Part shown: positions 1-7,866 of the stretch, piece by piece
Numbering within the stretch: position 1 is the first letter of the stretch
Layout: each line of letters begins with the position of its first letter
Assembly: GCF_900066015.1 (NCBI RefSeq)
Contig: NZ_LN890655.1
Span: 3,512,726-3,576,725 of the forward strand
Length of the DNA stretch: 64,000 nt
Direction of reading: 5' to 3'
Source of the DNA: Candidatus Promineifilum breve
Lineage (GTDB): Bacteria; Chloroflexota; Anaerolineae; Promineifilales; Promineifilaceae
Notes under the pieces: generated by a model
The model's input: only the letters and a program-made list of their open reading frames with translations
Databases searched by the model: none
Told to the model about the DNA's origin: nothing
Translations under genes and position numbers: made by a program

Positions 1-966
1 GACAGCATCCACCCCGAGGCGCGGGCGGCGTCCGTGGCCGCGCGCTGCGCCGGTGAGCAAGACGCCTATTGGCCGATGCACGATGCCCTCTTCACCCGGC
101 AGGACGAGTGGGGCGGGCTGGGCGCGGGCGCGAACGCCGTCTTCACGACGCTGGCGACCGATCTGGCGCTGGATGGCGATCTGTTCGCCGCCTGCCTCAG
201 CAGTGGCCGCCACGACGCCGTGATTCAGGCCAACCAGACCGAGGGCGCGGTCCTCGGCGTGACCGGCACACCGGCCTTCTTCATCAATGGCTTCCCCATC
301 AATGGCGCGCAGCCCTTTGAACTGTTCGAGTACGCCATCGGCCTGGCCGAGGAAGGCACGCTGGCCGACGCTTACCTCGCGCCCGCCGCCGAAGCCGCGC
401 CGACCCCGGCCGGCCCGGTCGAGGTCGATACGGAAGGGGCCTATAGTGTCGGCGAGGCCGACGCGCCGGTGGTGCTGGTCGAATTCACCGACTATCAGTG
501 CCCGTTCTGCAGCCGCCATTTTCTGGAAACCTTCCCGCAACTCATGGCCGACTACGTGGACACGGGCAAGGTGCGCTACGTCTTTCTGGACTTCCCGATC
601 AGCAGCATCCACCCCCAGGCGCAGGCGGCGGCCGAGGCGGCGCGCTGCGCGGGCGACCAGGACGCCTATCTGCCCATGCACGACATGCTCTTCGCCCGCC
701 AGAGCGAATGGAGTGGTCGCCAGGACGCGGCCACCATCTTCGCCGGTTTTGCCCAGGAGTTGGGTCTGGATGGCGACGCCTTTACCGCCTGCCAGGAAGC
801 CCGCACCCACGAGGCGGCCGTGCTGGCCGACTTGCAGCAGGGCGCGGCCCTGGGTGTGGGCGGCACGCCGGCCTTCTTCCTCAACGGCAATGCCCTGTCC
901 GGCGCCCAACCATTTGAGGTGTTCCAGCAGATGATCGAGGAACTTCTCGCGTCGGCTTCCAGTTGA
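1..966 (+). CDS. Tandem DsbA-like thiol-disulfide oxidoreductase (5' partial)
   Basis: The frame is open from the first base, so the gene starts upstream of the window. Two homologous DsbA/thioredoxin_4-type domains lie in one chain. The first is only partly visible (codons 1 to about 125) and ends with a GTPAFFINGFPINGAQPF stretch carrying the cis-Pro loop. The second runs from about codon 140 to 321, has a CPFC active site at nt 499-510 (codons 167-170) and a matching GTPAFFLNG cis-Pro loop. The segments SIHPEARAA and SIHPQAQAA, and DAYWPMHDALF and DAYLPMHDMLF, align between the halves, so this is an internal duplication. The family forms or reshuffles disulfides in exported proteins. Any signal peptide or membrane anchor would lie outside the window, and whether the first half keeps a CxxC cannot be seen. 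A large inverted repeat follows the stop codon. Confidence 0.85.
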   Translation, partial: DSIHPEARAASVAARCAGEQDAYWPMHDALFTRQDEWGGLGAGANAVFTTLATDLALDGDLFAACLSSGRHDAVIQANQTEGAVLGVTGTPAFFINGFPINGAQPFELFEYAIGLAEEGTLADAYLAPAAEAAPTPAGPVEVDTEGAYSVGEADAPVVLVEFTDYQCPFCSRHFLETFPQLMADYVDTGKVRYVFLDFPISSIHPQAQAAAEAARCAGDQDAYLPMHDMLFARQSEWSGRQDAATIFAGFAQELGLDGDAFTACQEARTHEAAVLADLQQGAALGVGGTPAFFLNGNALSGAQPFEVFQQMIEELLASASS

Positions 967-974
967 ATGCGTTA

Positions 975-1063
975 TAGAGGACACGGAGTATTCACCGGGA
1001 TTCACGGAGAAAGCGCTTATGTCGGCGCTCTCTGTGATTTCTCGGTGATCTTCGTGTCCTCTT
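975..1063. repeat. Imperfect inverted repeat after the DsbA-like gene
   Basis: The sequence from AGAGGACACG (976) to CGTGTCCTCT (1062) folds back on itself. The arms contain further matching words (TTCACCGGGATTCAC against GTGATTTCTCGGTGA) and the tip is AGCGC/GCGCT. A short T-rich run follows, so it may end the upstream transcript. It belongs to the ATCCGTG/TTCACGG-like word family seen at other gene boundaries in the window. Confidence 0.6.
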
Positions 1064-1068
1064 TTCAT

Positions 1069-1096
1069 TTGAGATTTTACGGTAATTGGTTATAGT
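1069..1096 (+). promoter_or_regulatory. Predicted sigma-70-type promoter for the ATP-grasp gene
   Basis: TTGAGA (1069-1074, 5 of 6 matches to TTGACA) and TATAGT (1091-1096, 5 of 6 to TATAAT) are separated by 16 nt. The site lies about 75 nt upstream of the start codon at 1173, in an AT-rich patch of an otherwise GC-rich region. Prediction only. Confidence 0.45.
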
Positions 1097-1172
1097 TCAT
1101 TTGGGAGTGGCCGAGGAGCCGTCAGATTCGTTCGTTTCTCTGTTTCAATAAGTAATACGCGGGAGTTATCGT

Positions 1173-2099
1173 ATGAGCCGAGACGGGAAGAAACTGGTCG
1201 GGTTTATCATTGGGCGTGAGAGGGAGATGCCCGAGGCGGTCATGGCTATCCTCAACGAACGATATGATTCGATAGTCGCGGAATTGGTCAAGATGGGGGG
1301 GACTTTTCTGGATGAGCCGATGCCCTATGATGTGATCATCGATCGCATGTCCCACGAAATCCCCTATTATCATGCCTACGTCAAGTACGCCGCGCTCATG
1401 GGCTGCTATGTCATCAACAACCCGTTCGTCTGGGCCAACGACACCAAGTTTTTTGCCGGGGCGCTGATGCACAAGTTGGGCATCCGCACCCCGCGCACGG
1501 CCGTCTTGCCCAACAAGGACATCGCCGCCGACACCGTGCCCGACAGCTTCCGCAACCTCTCCTATCCGATGGATTGGCAGGCGGTCATCGACTACATCGG
1601 CAGCCCGGCCATCTTCAAGGATATTCGCAGCGGCGGCCGGCGCTTTGCCCACCGGGTCAATAACGTCGACGAGTTGATCCAGCGCTACGACGAGAGCGGC
1701 ACGCGCACGATGATCCTCCAGCAAGTCATCGAGTCGAGCCATCAATACCATTGCATGGTCATCGGCAGCGAAAAGACCCACCTCATGCCCTACTCGCTGG
1801 AGATGGGCCACTACGTCGAGGATGACGGCAGCCTGCCCGCGGCGGCCACCCGGCAGATGACCGAGATCGCCCTACAGATCGCCCGCTTATATGGCTACGA
1901 CATCAATATGACCGAGTTTGTTCTACAGGGTGACGTGGTTTATCTGATCAACGCGACCAACCCGTCGCCGCTCATCGGCCACGATTTGATGACCGATGGG
2001 CAATTTAACTGGATCTGCAACGAAATCGCCGAGTTAGCCGCGCAACGGATTGCCAAGCCCAGTTCGACCTGGCTGCCTATCCGGCTGCCGGCCTCTTAA
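1173..2099 (+). CDS. ATP-grasp domain protein, RimK/glutathione-synthetase-like
   Basis: The 308-residue product has the layout of an ATP-grasp ligase. The N-terminal pre-ATP-grasp part (about 1-100) includes PYDVIIDRMSHEIPYYHAY. It is followed by an ATP-binding segment with SPAIFKDIRSGGRRF (about 148-162), a strand ILQQVIESSHQYHCMVIG near 180, and a C-terminal metal-site-like segment YDINMTEFVL...LINATNPSP (about 243-266). ATP-grasp enzymes join a carboxylate to an amine or thiol through an acyl-phosphate. The substrate here is not evident. The start at 1173 is supported by GGGAG 7 nt upstream. The gene stands alone with its own promoter-like site and a terminator. RimK-like is the closest recognisable group, but a peptide or cofactor ligase is equally possible. 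Confidence 0.7.
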   Translation: MSRDGKKLVGFIIGREREMPEAVMAILNERYDSIVAELVKMGGTFLDEPMPYDVIIDRMSHEIPYYHAYVKYAALMGCYVINNPFVWANDTKFFAGALMHKLGIRTPRTAVLPNKDIAADTVPDSFRNLSYPMDWQAVIDYIGSPAIFKDIRSGGRRFAHRVNNVDELIQRYDESGTRTMILQQVIESSHQYHCMVIGSEKTHLMPYSLEMGHYVEDDGSLPAAATRQMTEIALQIARLYGYDINMTEFVLQGDVVYLINATNPSPLIGHDLMTDGQFNWICNEIAELAAQRIAKPSSTWLPIRLPAS

Positions 2100-2107
2100 C
2101 CACGAAT

Positions 2108-2140
2108 GTCCGGGAAAAGCCCGGTTTCTCCGCTTTTTTT
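2108..2140 (+). terminator. Likely intrinsic terminator of the ATP-grasp gene
   Basis: CCGGG (2110-2114) and CCCGG (2120-2124) form a short stem with an AAAAG loop just after the stop at 2099. TTT follows directly, and a seven-T run lies at 2134-2140. Confidence 0.55.
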
Positions 2141-2142
2141 AC

Positions 2143-2170
2143 GTGACTGCGCCCGTTCGTTGGCTATAAT
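2143..2170 (+). promoter_or_regulatory. Predicted promoter for glycogen phosphorylase
   Basis: GTGACT (2143-2148, 4 of 6) and a perfect TATAAT (2165-2170) are spaced by 16 nt. They lie directly after the upstream terminator and about 190 nt before the chosen phosphorylase start, which would give a long 5' leader. No gene is supported in the leader. Confidence 0.5.
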
Positions 2171-2357
2171 CCCGCTACGTTGTTGACCCTTCAACCATCG
2201 ATCCCTGACGTAGCCATGACCTGTACCCGCCCATCACCGGGATTGGGAAAGCCCAACCCTTTTCTTTGCCCCCGCCCTTCGACCAAACCACCTAATCATG
2301 TATTTTGCCACCGGGGCAGGCGACCCGGCTGGACACGCCAGGGATCAGGAGTTATTC

Positions 2358-4502
2358 ATGCAAGACCTAATTGAACGAATGCCGGAAAAACTGCGCCGCT
2401 TGCCGGAGCTGGCCTATAACGTCTGGTGGAGTTGGAACGCCGAGGCGCGCGAGATCTTTCGCCGGCTGGATTATCCGCTGTGGCGGCGCACGCTACACAA
2501 CCCGGTGCTGGTATTGCGCCAGGTGAGTGATGAGAACCTGCTGGCTCGCGCCCGCGATGCCTCTTTTCTGCGCCGTTTCAACAAGGTGATGATGGACTAC
2601 GACCGGGCCATGTCCAACGGCCATAGCTGGTTCCACACCACCTACCCCCATCTGACGCGCAAGACGATTGCCTATTTCTCCTTCGAGTTCGGTCTGCACA
2701 GCTCGTTGCCGATTTACTCCGGCGGTCTGGGCATCCTGGCCGGCGACCATGCCAAGGAAGCCAGCGATCTGGGGCTGCCGTTCGTGGGCATCGGTTTTCT
2801 CTATCCGCAGGGCTACTTTCGCCAGCACGTGCCGTCGCATGGCTGGCAAGAGGCCATCTACGACCCCATCGACATGACCAACGTGCCCATCCTGCCCGTC
2901 CACAAAGAGGACGGCGAGGAGATGCGCATCAGCGTCGAGATGGGCGGGCGGCTGGTTCATGCGCGCATCTGGCGCATCCAGGTCGGCCGCGTGCCCCTGT
3001 TCCTGATGGACACCGACGTGCCCGAGAACCAGCCGTGGGATCGCGAACTGTCGGCCCGCCTCTACTCCGGCGATAGCGAGATGCGCATCCGCCAGGAGAT
3101 CATGCTGGGCGTCGGCGGCGTGCGGCTGCTGCATTTATTGGGCTATGACCCGGCCGTGCTGCACATGAACGAGGGCCACTCGGCCTTCCTGCTGCTCGAG
3201 GCCGTGCGCGAGCGCGTCGCCGCCGGTCTCAGCTTCGAGGAAGCCTGCCGGGAAGTGAAGGCGCGCACCATCTTCACCACCCACACCCCCGTGCCCGCCG
3301 GCCATGACGTCTTCGCCTTTCACCTGATGGATAAATATTTCTACGGCTATTGGGACCAACTCGGCATCAGCCGCGGCGAGTTCCTCAGCCTGGGCCAGCA
3401 CGAGGAACCGTGGGGGGCAGCCTTCAACATGACCGTGCTGGCCTTGCGTATGGCCGGCCAGTTCAACGGCGTCAGCGCGCTGCACGGCCAGGTCTCGCGC
3501 GAGATGTGGCACCACGTCTGGCCCCATGTGCCCGTCGATGAAGTGCCGATTACCTCGGTCACCAACGGCATCCACGTGCCCACCTGGACGGCGGGCGAGA
3601 TGCGCCACATCTTCAATAAGTACCTCGGCGCGGATTGGGAAGATCACCACGACGACCCCGTGCTATGGGAGCGGCTGACCGAAACATCCGACGAGGAGTT
3701 GTGGCAGGTTCACGTGGCCCTGAAGGCCAAGTTGATGAGCTATCTGCGCTCGCGGGCGCGCCGCTCGTGGGTGAACGGCATGTGCGACCCGACGGAAGTG
3801 CTGGTCAGCGGCACACTGCTGGATCCCCACGCCCTGACCATTGGCTTTGCCCGTCGCTTCGCCACCTATAAGCGCGCCTCGCTGCTGTTCAGCGATATGG
3901 ATCGGCTGCGCTCCATCCTGCTCGACATCCACCGGCCGGTGCAGCTCATCTTCGCCGGCAAGGCCCATCCGGCCGATGAACCGGGCAAGCATCTGATCCA
4001 GCAGGTTCACGGCATGGCGAAGTCCAATCAGTTCGGCGGCCGGGTGGCCTTCGTGGAGAACTACGACATGCACTCGGCGCGTTACTTTAAGCAGGGCGTG
4101 GACGTCTGGCTGAACACGCCGCGCCGGCCGCGCGAGGCCAGCGGCACCAGCGGCATGAAGGCCTCGCTCAATGGCATCCCCAACCTCAGCATCCTTGATG
4201 GCTGGTGGGTGGAGGGCTACAACGGGGCCAACGGCTGGGCCATCGAGGATCGCCAGTTCGACAACGTAGATGAGCAGGATGCCCACGACGCGCAGGCCAT
4301 CTATCGCCTGCTCGAAGAAGAGATTGTGCCCCTCTACTATAGCCAGGATCGCGACGGCATCCCCCGTGGCTGGGTCGAAGTGATGCGCGAAGCCATTCGC
4401 TCCAACGCCTGGCGCTTCAGCACGCGCCGCATGGTGAAGGAATACACGACTGAGCTATACTTGAAGGCGATGACGGCCGAGTTGCTGGCCGAGCCGGTCT
4501 GA
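2358..4502 (+). CDS. glgP: Alpha-glucan (glycogen/maltodextrin) phosphorylase
   Basis: GT35 family enzyme that releases glucose-1-phosphate from alpha-1,4-glucans with pyridoxal phosphate as cofactor. The N-terminus has the DUF3417-type segment (LPELAYNVWWSWN) of the short archaeal/bacterial phosphorylases. The C-terminal half carries the PLP-lysine motif EASGTSGMKASLNG, with the lysine at about residue 601. The start was set at ATG 2358 because AGGAG (2347-2351) sits 6 nt upstream; an in-frame ATG at 2298 would add 20 residues but has no such site. The resulting 714 residues fit this short subgroup. Glycogen synthase (47064) and 4-alpha-glucanotransferase (42467) are encoded elsewhere in the window, so this is most likely the glycogen-breaking enzyme. 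Confidence 0.95.
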   Translation: MQDLIERMPEKLRRLPELAYNVWWSWNAEAREIFRRLDYPLWRRTLHNPVLVLRQVSDENLLARARDASFLRRFNKVMMDYDRAMSNGHSWFHTTYPHLTRKTIAYFSFEFGLHSSLPIYSGGLGILAGDHAKEASDLGLPFVGIGFLYPQGYFRQHVPSHGWQEAIYDPIDMTNVPILPVHKEDGEEMRISVEMGGRLVHARIWRIQVGRVPLFLMDTDVPENQPWDRELSARLYSGDSEMRIRQEIMLGVGGVRLLHLLGYDPAVLHMNEGHSAFLLLEAVRERVAAGLSFEEACREVKARTIFTTHTPVPAGHDVFAFHLMDKYFYGYWDQLGISRGEFLSLGQHEEPWGAAFNMTVLALRMAGQFNGVSALHGQVSREMWHHVWPHVPVDEVPITSVTNGIHVPTWTAGEMRHIFNKYLGADWEDHHDDPVLWERLTETSDEELWQVHVALKAKLMSYLRSRARRSWVNGMCDPTEVLVSGTLLDPHALTIGFARRFATYKRASLLFSDMDRLRSILLDIHRPVQLIFAGKAHPADEPGKHLIQQVHGMAKSNQFGGRVAFVENYDMHSARYFKQGVDVWLNTPRRPREASGTSGMKASLNGIPNLSILDGWWVEGYNGANGWAIEDRQFDNVDEQDAHDAQAIYRLLEEEIVPLYYSQDRDGIPRGWVEVMREAIRSNAWRFSTRRMVKEYTTELYLKAMTAELLAEPV

Positions 4503-4521
4503 GCCTGCGGGAACGCGAATT

Positions 4522-4556
4522 AGCCCGGCTGGTCATCGCTGATGCTCAGCCGGGTT
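4522..4556 (+). terminator. Hairpin after the phosphorylase gene
   Basis: CCCGGCTG (4524-4531) pairs with CAGCCGGG (4547-4554) around a 15-nt loop, 20 nt after the phosphorylase stop. No clean T run follows, so it may be a weak terminator or a processing/stability hairpin. Confidence 0.4.
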
Positions 4557-4569
4557 CAGTTGTTGTCTT

Positions 4570-4950
4570 ATGAAGGTCTGGCTACGTCGTCTATTGCTGC
4601 TACTGTTTGTCCTCTTCTGGTTGGCCCTGATCCTGATGCCGACGGTGGCCTTCATTCTGGCCCGCAACGGCCAGATACAGATCGGCCGCAGCGACGGCCG
4701 TCACTGGCGCTTGTTCCTGGTGCAGGAAGCCGACATGGAAGGGCTGGGCCTGGAGCGCGGCCGGCCGGTCGCGCCGCCGGGCGACGCGCCGGAAACGACA
4801 AGTTGTTTGCAGACGCGCATCGCCTACTGGATGTGGGCCGGCGACGGGCCGCCGGCCATGTATTGTCAATGTCAGGATCAGTCAACGGGTGAGGCGCTGG
4901 CGATGACCCCGCCGGCCTGCCTTCTGCCCACCGGGGGAGGAAACGATTGA
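4570..4950 (+). CDS. Small single-pass membrane protein of unknown function
   Basis: The 126-residue product has basic residues at the very start (MKVWLRR), then one hydrophobic segment at about residues 7-31, and a hydrophilic rest with three or four cysteines (SCLQTR, YCQCQ, PACLL). This suits an anchor with an exported domain, or an uncleaved signal. No known family is recognised. The stop TGA overlaps the TTG start of the OsmC gene by 4 nt (4947-4950), which supports expression as a pair. A chance reading frame is possible but unlikely given the basic-hydrophobic start and tight coupling. Confidence 0.6.
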   Translation: MKVWLRRLLLLLFVLFWLALILMPTVAFILARNGQIQIGRSDGRHWRLFLVQEADMEGLGLERGRPVAPPGDAPETTSCLQTRIAYWMWAGDGPPAMYCQCQDQSTGEALAMTPPACLLPTGGGND

Positions 4951-5378
4951 GCACTATCGCTATCAAATGGATGCAAGAGCAGAGTCGCCTCTTTGCCTGT
5001 CGCGATTCATCGGGCAATACGGTCATGTCCGGTTCGTGGTCAACCGATGAAAGCAGCGGGCAGGAATGGAAAGCGGCCAAACCGTCCGACCTGCTGCTGA
5101 TGGGTCTGGCCTCCTGCGCCGCCCATGACGTGGTCGCCATCCTGGAGCGCCAACGGCAGAACCTGTCCGGTTTGCGCGTCGACGTGGACGGCCGTCAGCT
5201 ACCCGACCCGCCCTATGCCTTCACCACCATCCACCTGCGCTTCACCCTGGCCGGCGACGGCCTGAACCCGGAGAAGGTCGAGCGGGCGCTCGATCTCTCC
5301 CTCAATAAATATTGTTCCGTCGCCGCCACCCTGCGCGGCGTGGCGACGATCACCCACGATTACGTCATCGAGGACTGA
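4947..5378 (+). CDS. OsmC/Ohr-like peroxiredoxin family protein
   Basis: OsmC-like proteins reduce organic hydroperoxides with two cysteines. Both are present: Cys57 in LMGLASCAAHDVV and Cys123 in NKYCSVAATLRG. The 143-residue length is typical. The start is TTG at 4947, coupled to the preceding stop and preceded by GGGGGAGGAAA. The gene is followed 3 nt later by the dehydrogenase gene, so they may share a transcript. Which subgroup (OsmC, Ohr or YhfA) it belongs to cannot be settled by eye; the second Cys context resembles the YhfA-like branch. Confidence 0.85.
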   Translation: MSTIAIKWMQEQSRLFACRDSSGNTVMSGSWSTDESSGQEWKAAKPSDLLLMGLASCAAHDVVAILERQRQNLSGLRVDVDGRQLPDPPYAFTTIHLRFTLAGDGLNPEKVERALDLSLNKYCSVAATLRGVATITHDYVIED

Positions 5379-5381
5379 GCC

Positions 5382-6377
5382 ATGAATCGGCGCGCGCTCT
5401 ACTTCGTGGCTGCCGGAGTGGCCGAAGTGCGCGCCGAGCCGATGGCCCCGCCCGCGCCGGGCGAACTGCTCATCGCCACGCGCCTGTCGGCCATTAGCCC
5501 CGGCACGGAGATGCTGGTCTATCGCGGGCAAGCGCCGCGCGACATGGCCGTGGACGCGACGATTGCCGCGCTGGACGGCGGCTTCCGCTTCCCGCTCAAG
5601 TTCGGCTATGCCGCCGTCGGCCGCGTCACGGCTCTGGGGCCGGGGGTCGATCCATCCTGGCTGGGGCGCGACGTGTTCGCCTTCAACCCGCACGAGAGCC
5701 ATTTTATCGCCGCCGTAGCAGACGTACAGCCATTGCCGGCGGGCATCGACCCCGAGTCGGCCGTCTTCCTGCCCAATATGGAAACGGCCGTCTCGTTCCT
5801 GATGGACGGCCGGCCGGTCATCGGCGAGCGCGTGGTCGTCGTCGGGCAGGGGGTCGTCGGGCTGTTGACGACGGCCCTATTGGCCCAATTGCCGTTGGAA
5901 TCTCTGACCGTCATCGATCCCCTACCGGGGCGGCGCGCCTGGGCCATGCGGCTGGGGGCCACGGCGGCGCTGTCGCCCGACGAGGCGGCCGAGACGCTGG
6001 GCGGCGCGGCCGATCTGACCTATGAGCTGTCAGGCCGGCCGGAAGGGCTGGAGTTGGCGATTGCCCTCACCGGCGACTATGGCCGCGTGGTCATCGGCTC
6101 ATGGTATGGCCGCAAACGGGTCGAATTAGACCTGGGCGGCCGCTTCCATCGCGCCCACATACGCCTCATCGGCACGCAGGTCAGCCATCTGGCCCCGGAG
6201 TGGCGCGGGCGCTGGACGAAGGCGCGGCGGCTGGCCGTGGCCTGGGAGATGATTCGCCGCCGCCGGCCGGGGCAACTCATCACCCACCGCATCCCGTTCG
6301 GCCGCGCCGCCGAGGCGTATGCCCTGATCGACAACAACCCGGACGAGACGGCGCAGATCGTCTTGACCTACGACTAG
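5382..6377 (+). CDS. Medium-chain (zinc-type alcohol) dehydrogenase-like protein
   Basis: The 331-residue protein has the MDR fold: a GroES-like N-terminal half (AISPGTEMLVYRGQ; FGYAAVGRVTALGPGVD) and a Rossmann half with the nucleotide-binding glycine motif VVVGQGVVGLL near residue 150. The catalytic-zinc cysteine of classical alcohol dehydrogenases is absent at the usual N-terminal position, where SPGTEM stands instead, as in the BchC/threonine-dehydrogenase-like MDR branch. The substrate is unknown. It begins a plus-strand run with a PTPS-like protein 19 nt downstream, a glycosyltransferase and a methyltransferase, which suggests that it oxidises or reduces a sugar or pterin-type intermediate in the same pathway. 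Confidence 0.85.
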   Translation: MNRRALYFVAAGVAEVRAEPMAPPAPGELLIATRLSAISPGTEMLVYRGQAPRDMAVDATIAALDGGFRFPLKFGYAAVGRVTALGPGVDPSWLGRDVFAFNPHESHFIAAVADVQPLPAGIDPESAVFLPNMETAVSFLMDGRPVIGERVVVVGQGVVGLLTTALLAQLPLESLTVIDPLPGRRAWAMRLGATAALSPDEAAETLGGAADLTYELSGRPEGLELAIALTGDYGRVVIGSWYGRKRVELDLGGRFHRAHIRLIGTQVSHLAPEWRGRWTKARRLAVAWEMIRRRRPGQLITHRIPFGRAAEAYALIDNNPDETAQIVLTYD

Positions 6378-6396
6378 CTCACTGGAGGAAATTACG

Positions 6397-6774
6397 ATGT
6401 ATACTGTGGCCGTCAAGCGTGATTTCGTGGGCCAACATTTTCTGATCGGCGGCGATTGGGGCGCGGAAAATGAGCGCCACTCGCACCATTACGTGGTCGA
6501 AGTGCAGCTGGAGGGCAGCGAACTGGACCGCCACGGTTATCTGGTGGACATCGTTGATATCGAACACCATCTGGAGGCGCTGGTGGCCCACTATCGCGAC
6601 CGCACCCTCAACGAATTGCCCGAATTTGCCGGCCTTAACCCCAGTATCGAGCACTTCGCGCGCATCTTCGGCGAGAGCTTGTCGGCGCGGATCACGGCCG
6701 CCAACATCACCGCCCTGACCCTCAAAATCTGGGAAAACGAGATCGCCTGGGCCGCCTATCGTCTGGCCCGGTAA
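6397..6774 (+). CDS. 6-pyruvoyl-tetrahydropterin synthase / QueD-like protein
   Basis: The 125-residue product matches the PTPS fold family, which works on dihydroneopterin triphosphate. The zinc ligands are visible as His14 (GQH), His28 and His30 (RHSHHY). Family landmarks follow: DRHGYLVDI, and near the C-terminus LKIWENEIAW, holding the pterin-anchoring Glu. The catalytic cysteine normally four residues before the HxH pair is replaced by Glu24. Loss of that Cys in favour of Glu is known from the PTPS-III subfamily, but the exact register needs an alignment. TGGAGGAAA precedes the start. It sits between a dehydrogenase and a GT4 glycosyltransferase (9 nt gap), not with queuosine or folate genes, so a role in a modified pterin or unrelated aldol-type chemistry is possible. 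Confidence 0.8.
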   Translation: MYTVAVKRDFVGQHFLIGGDWGAENERHSHHYVVEVQLEGSELDRHGYLVDIVDIEHHLEALVAHYRDRTLNELPEFAGLNPSIEHFARIFGESLSARITAANITALTLKIWENEIAWAAYRLAR

Positions 6775-6783
6775 CCTGGAGCG

Positions 6784-7866
6784 ATGCGCGTCGGACTGGT
6801 CATCTACGGCTCCCTGGCGACCGTTTCCGGCGGCTATCTCTATGACCGGCAACTGGTGGCCCATCTGGAGCAGCAGGGCGACGAGGTGGCGATCATCGCG
6901 CTCCCCTGGCGCTCCTATGGGCGGCATCTGCTGGACAACCTTTCGGCCGACCTGCCGCGCCGCATGAATGGCGGCTTCGACGTGGTGTTGCAAGACGAAC
7001 TCAATCACCCGTCGCTGGCCTGGGCCAACGGCCGCCTGCGTCGCGGCCCCCATCCGCCCATCGTCGCCATCGTCCATCACCTGCGGGCCAGCGAACAGCG
7101 TCCGGCCTGGCAAAATTGGTTTTACCGCCGGGTGGAGCGCCGCTATTTGCGCACGGCCGATGCGTTCATCTTCAATAGCCAAACCACCCGCCGCGAGGTG
7201 GAAGCATTGACCGGCCGCGCCCGGCCCCACATTGTCGCTTACCCTGGCGGCGACCGTCTTGGGCCGCCTGCCACGCTCTCGCTGGAGGCCAGGGCCAACC
7301 AAAGCCCCTTTCGCCTGCTCTTCGTCGGCAACGTCATCCCGCGCAAGGGTTCGCATGATCTGGTAGCGGCCCTGGCCCGCGTTAAGGGTGATTGGACGCT
7401 GACGATTGTGGGCAGCGTGGCGGTCGATGCGACTTACGTGCGGCATGTGCGCGAGTTGGCGGCGCAAGCGGGGATCGGCGAACGTCTCATCTGGCGCGGT
7501 GGGCTACCGGATAACGAGTTGGCGGCCGAGATGGCCGCCGCCCACGTCCTGGCCGTGCCCTCGGCCTATGAGGGCTTCGGCATCGTCTACCTAGAGGGCA
7601 TGGGCTTTGGGCTGCCCGCGCTGGCGACCACGGCCGGGGCCGCGGCCGAGATCGTGACCGACGGCGGCAACGGCTATCTCGTGCCGCCGGGCGATGTCGT
7701 GGCGCTGGCGGCGCGTATCCAGTCATTGCTCGACGACCGGGCGCTGTTGGCCCGGCTCAGCGCCGCGGCCGTGGCCGGCTATGCCCACCGTCCGACGTGG
7801 GCCGAAACCACCGCCGCCATGCGTCAATTCCTCGTCACTATCGCCCGCCAACCGGAGGGAGGATGA
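6784..7866 (+). CDS. GT4-family glycosyltransferase
   Basis: The 360-residue protein is a GT-B enzyme. The N-terminal domain opens with MRVGLVIYGSLATVSGGYLYD (glycine-rich acceptor side). The donor domain starts around FRLLFVGNVIPRKGSHDLV (about 178-196) and holds the retaining GT4 motif EGFGIVYLE at about residues 262-270, followed by GLPALATTAGAAAEIV. It transfers a sugar from a nucleotide donor to an unknown acceptor. The stop overlaps the methyltransferase start by 4 nt (ATGA, 7863-7866), and the PTPS-like gene ends 9 nt upstream, so all are probably one transcript. No signal peptide is seen, so a cytoplasmic or membrane-face location is likely. Confidence 0.9.
   Translation: MRVGLVIYGSLATVSGGYLYDRQLVAHLEQQGDEVAIIALPWRSYGRHLLDNLSADLPRRMNGGFDVVLQDELNHPSLAWANGRLRRGPHPPIVAIVHHLRASEQRPAWQNWFYRRVERRYLRTADAFIFNSQTTRREVEALTGRARPHIVAYPGGDRLGPPATLSLEARANQSPFRLLFVGNVIPRKGSHDLVAALARVKGDWTLTIVGSVAVDATYVRHVRELAAQAGIGERLIWRGGLPDNELAAEMAAAHVLAVPSAYEGFGIVYLEGMGFGLPALATTAGAAAEIVTDGGNGYLVPPGDVVALAARIQSLLDDRALLARLSAAAVAGYAHRPTWAETTAAMRQFLVTIARQPEGG

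Noticed and set aside
2180-2374. A 64-codon frame upstream of the phosphorylase
   Set aside because: It lies between the promoter and the phosphorylase ribosome-binding site, overlaps the chosen start out of frame, and its proline-rich product has no family features.
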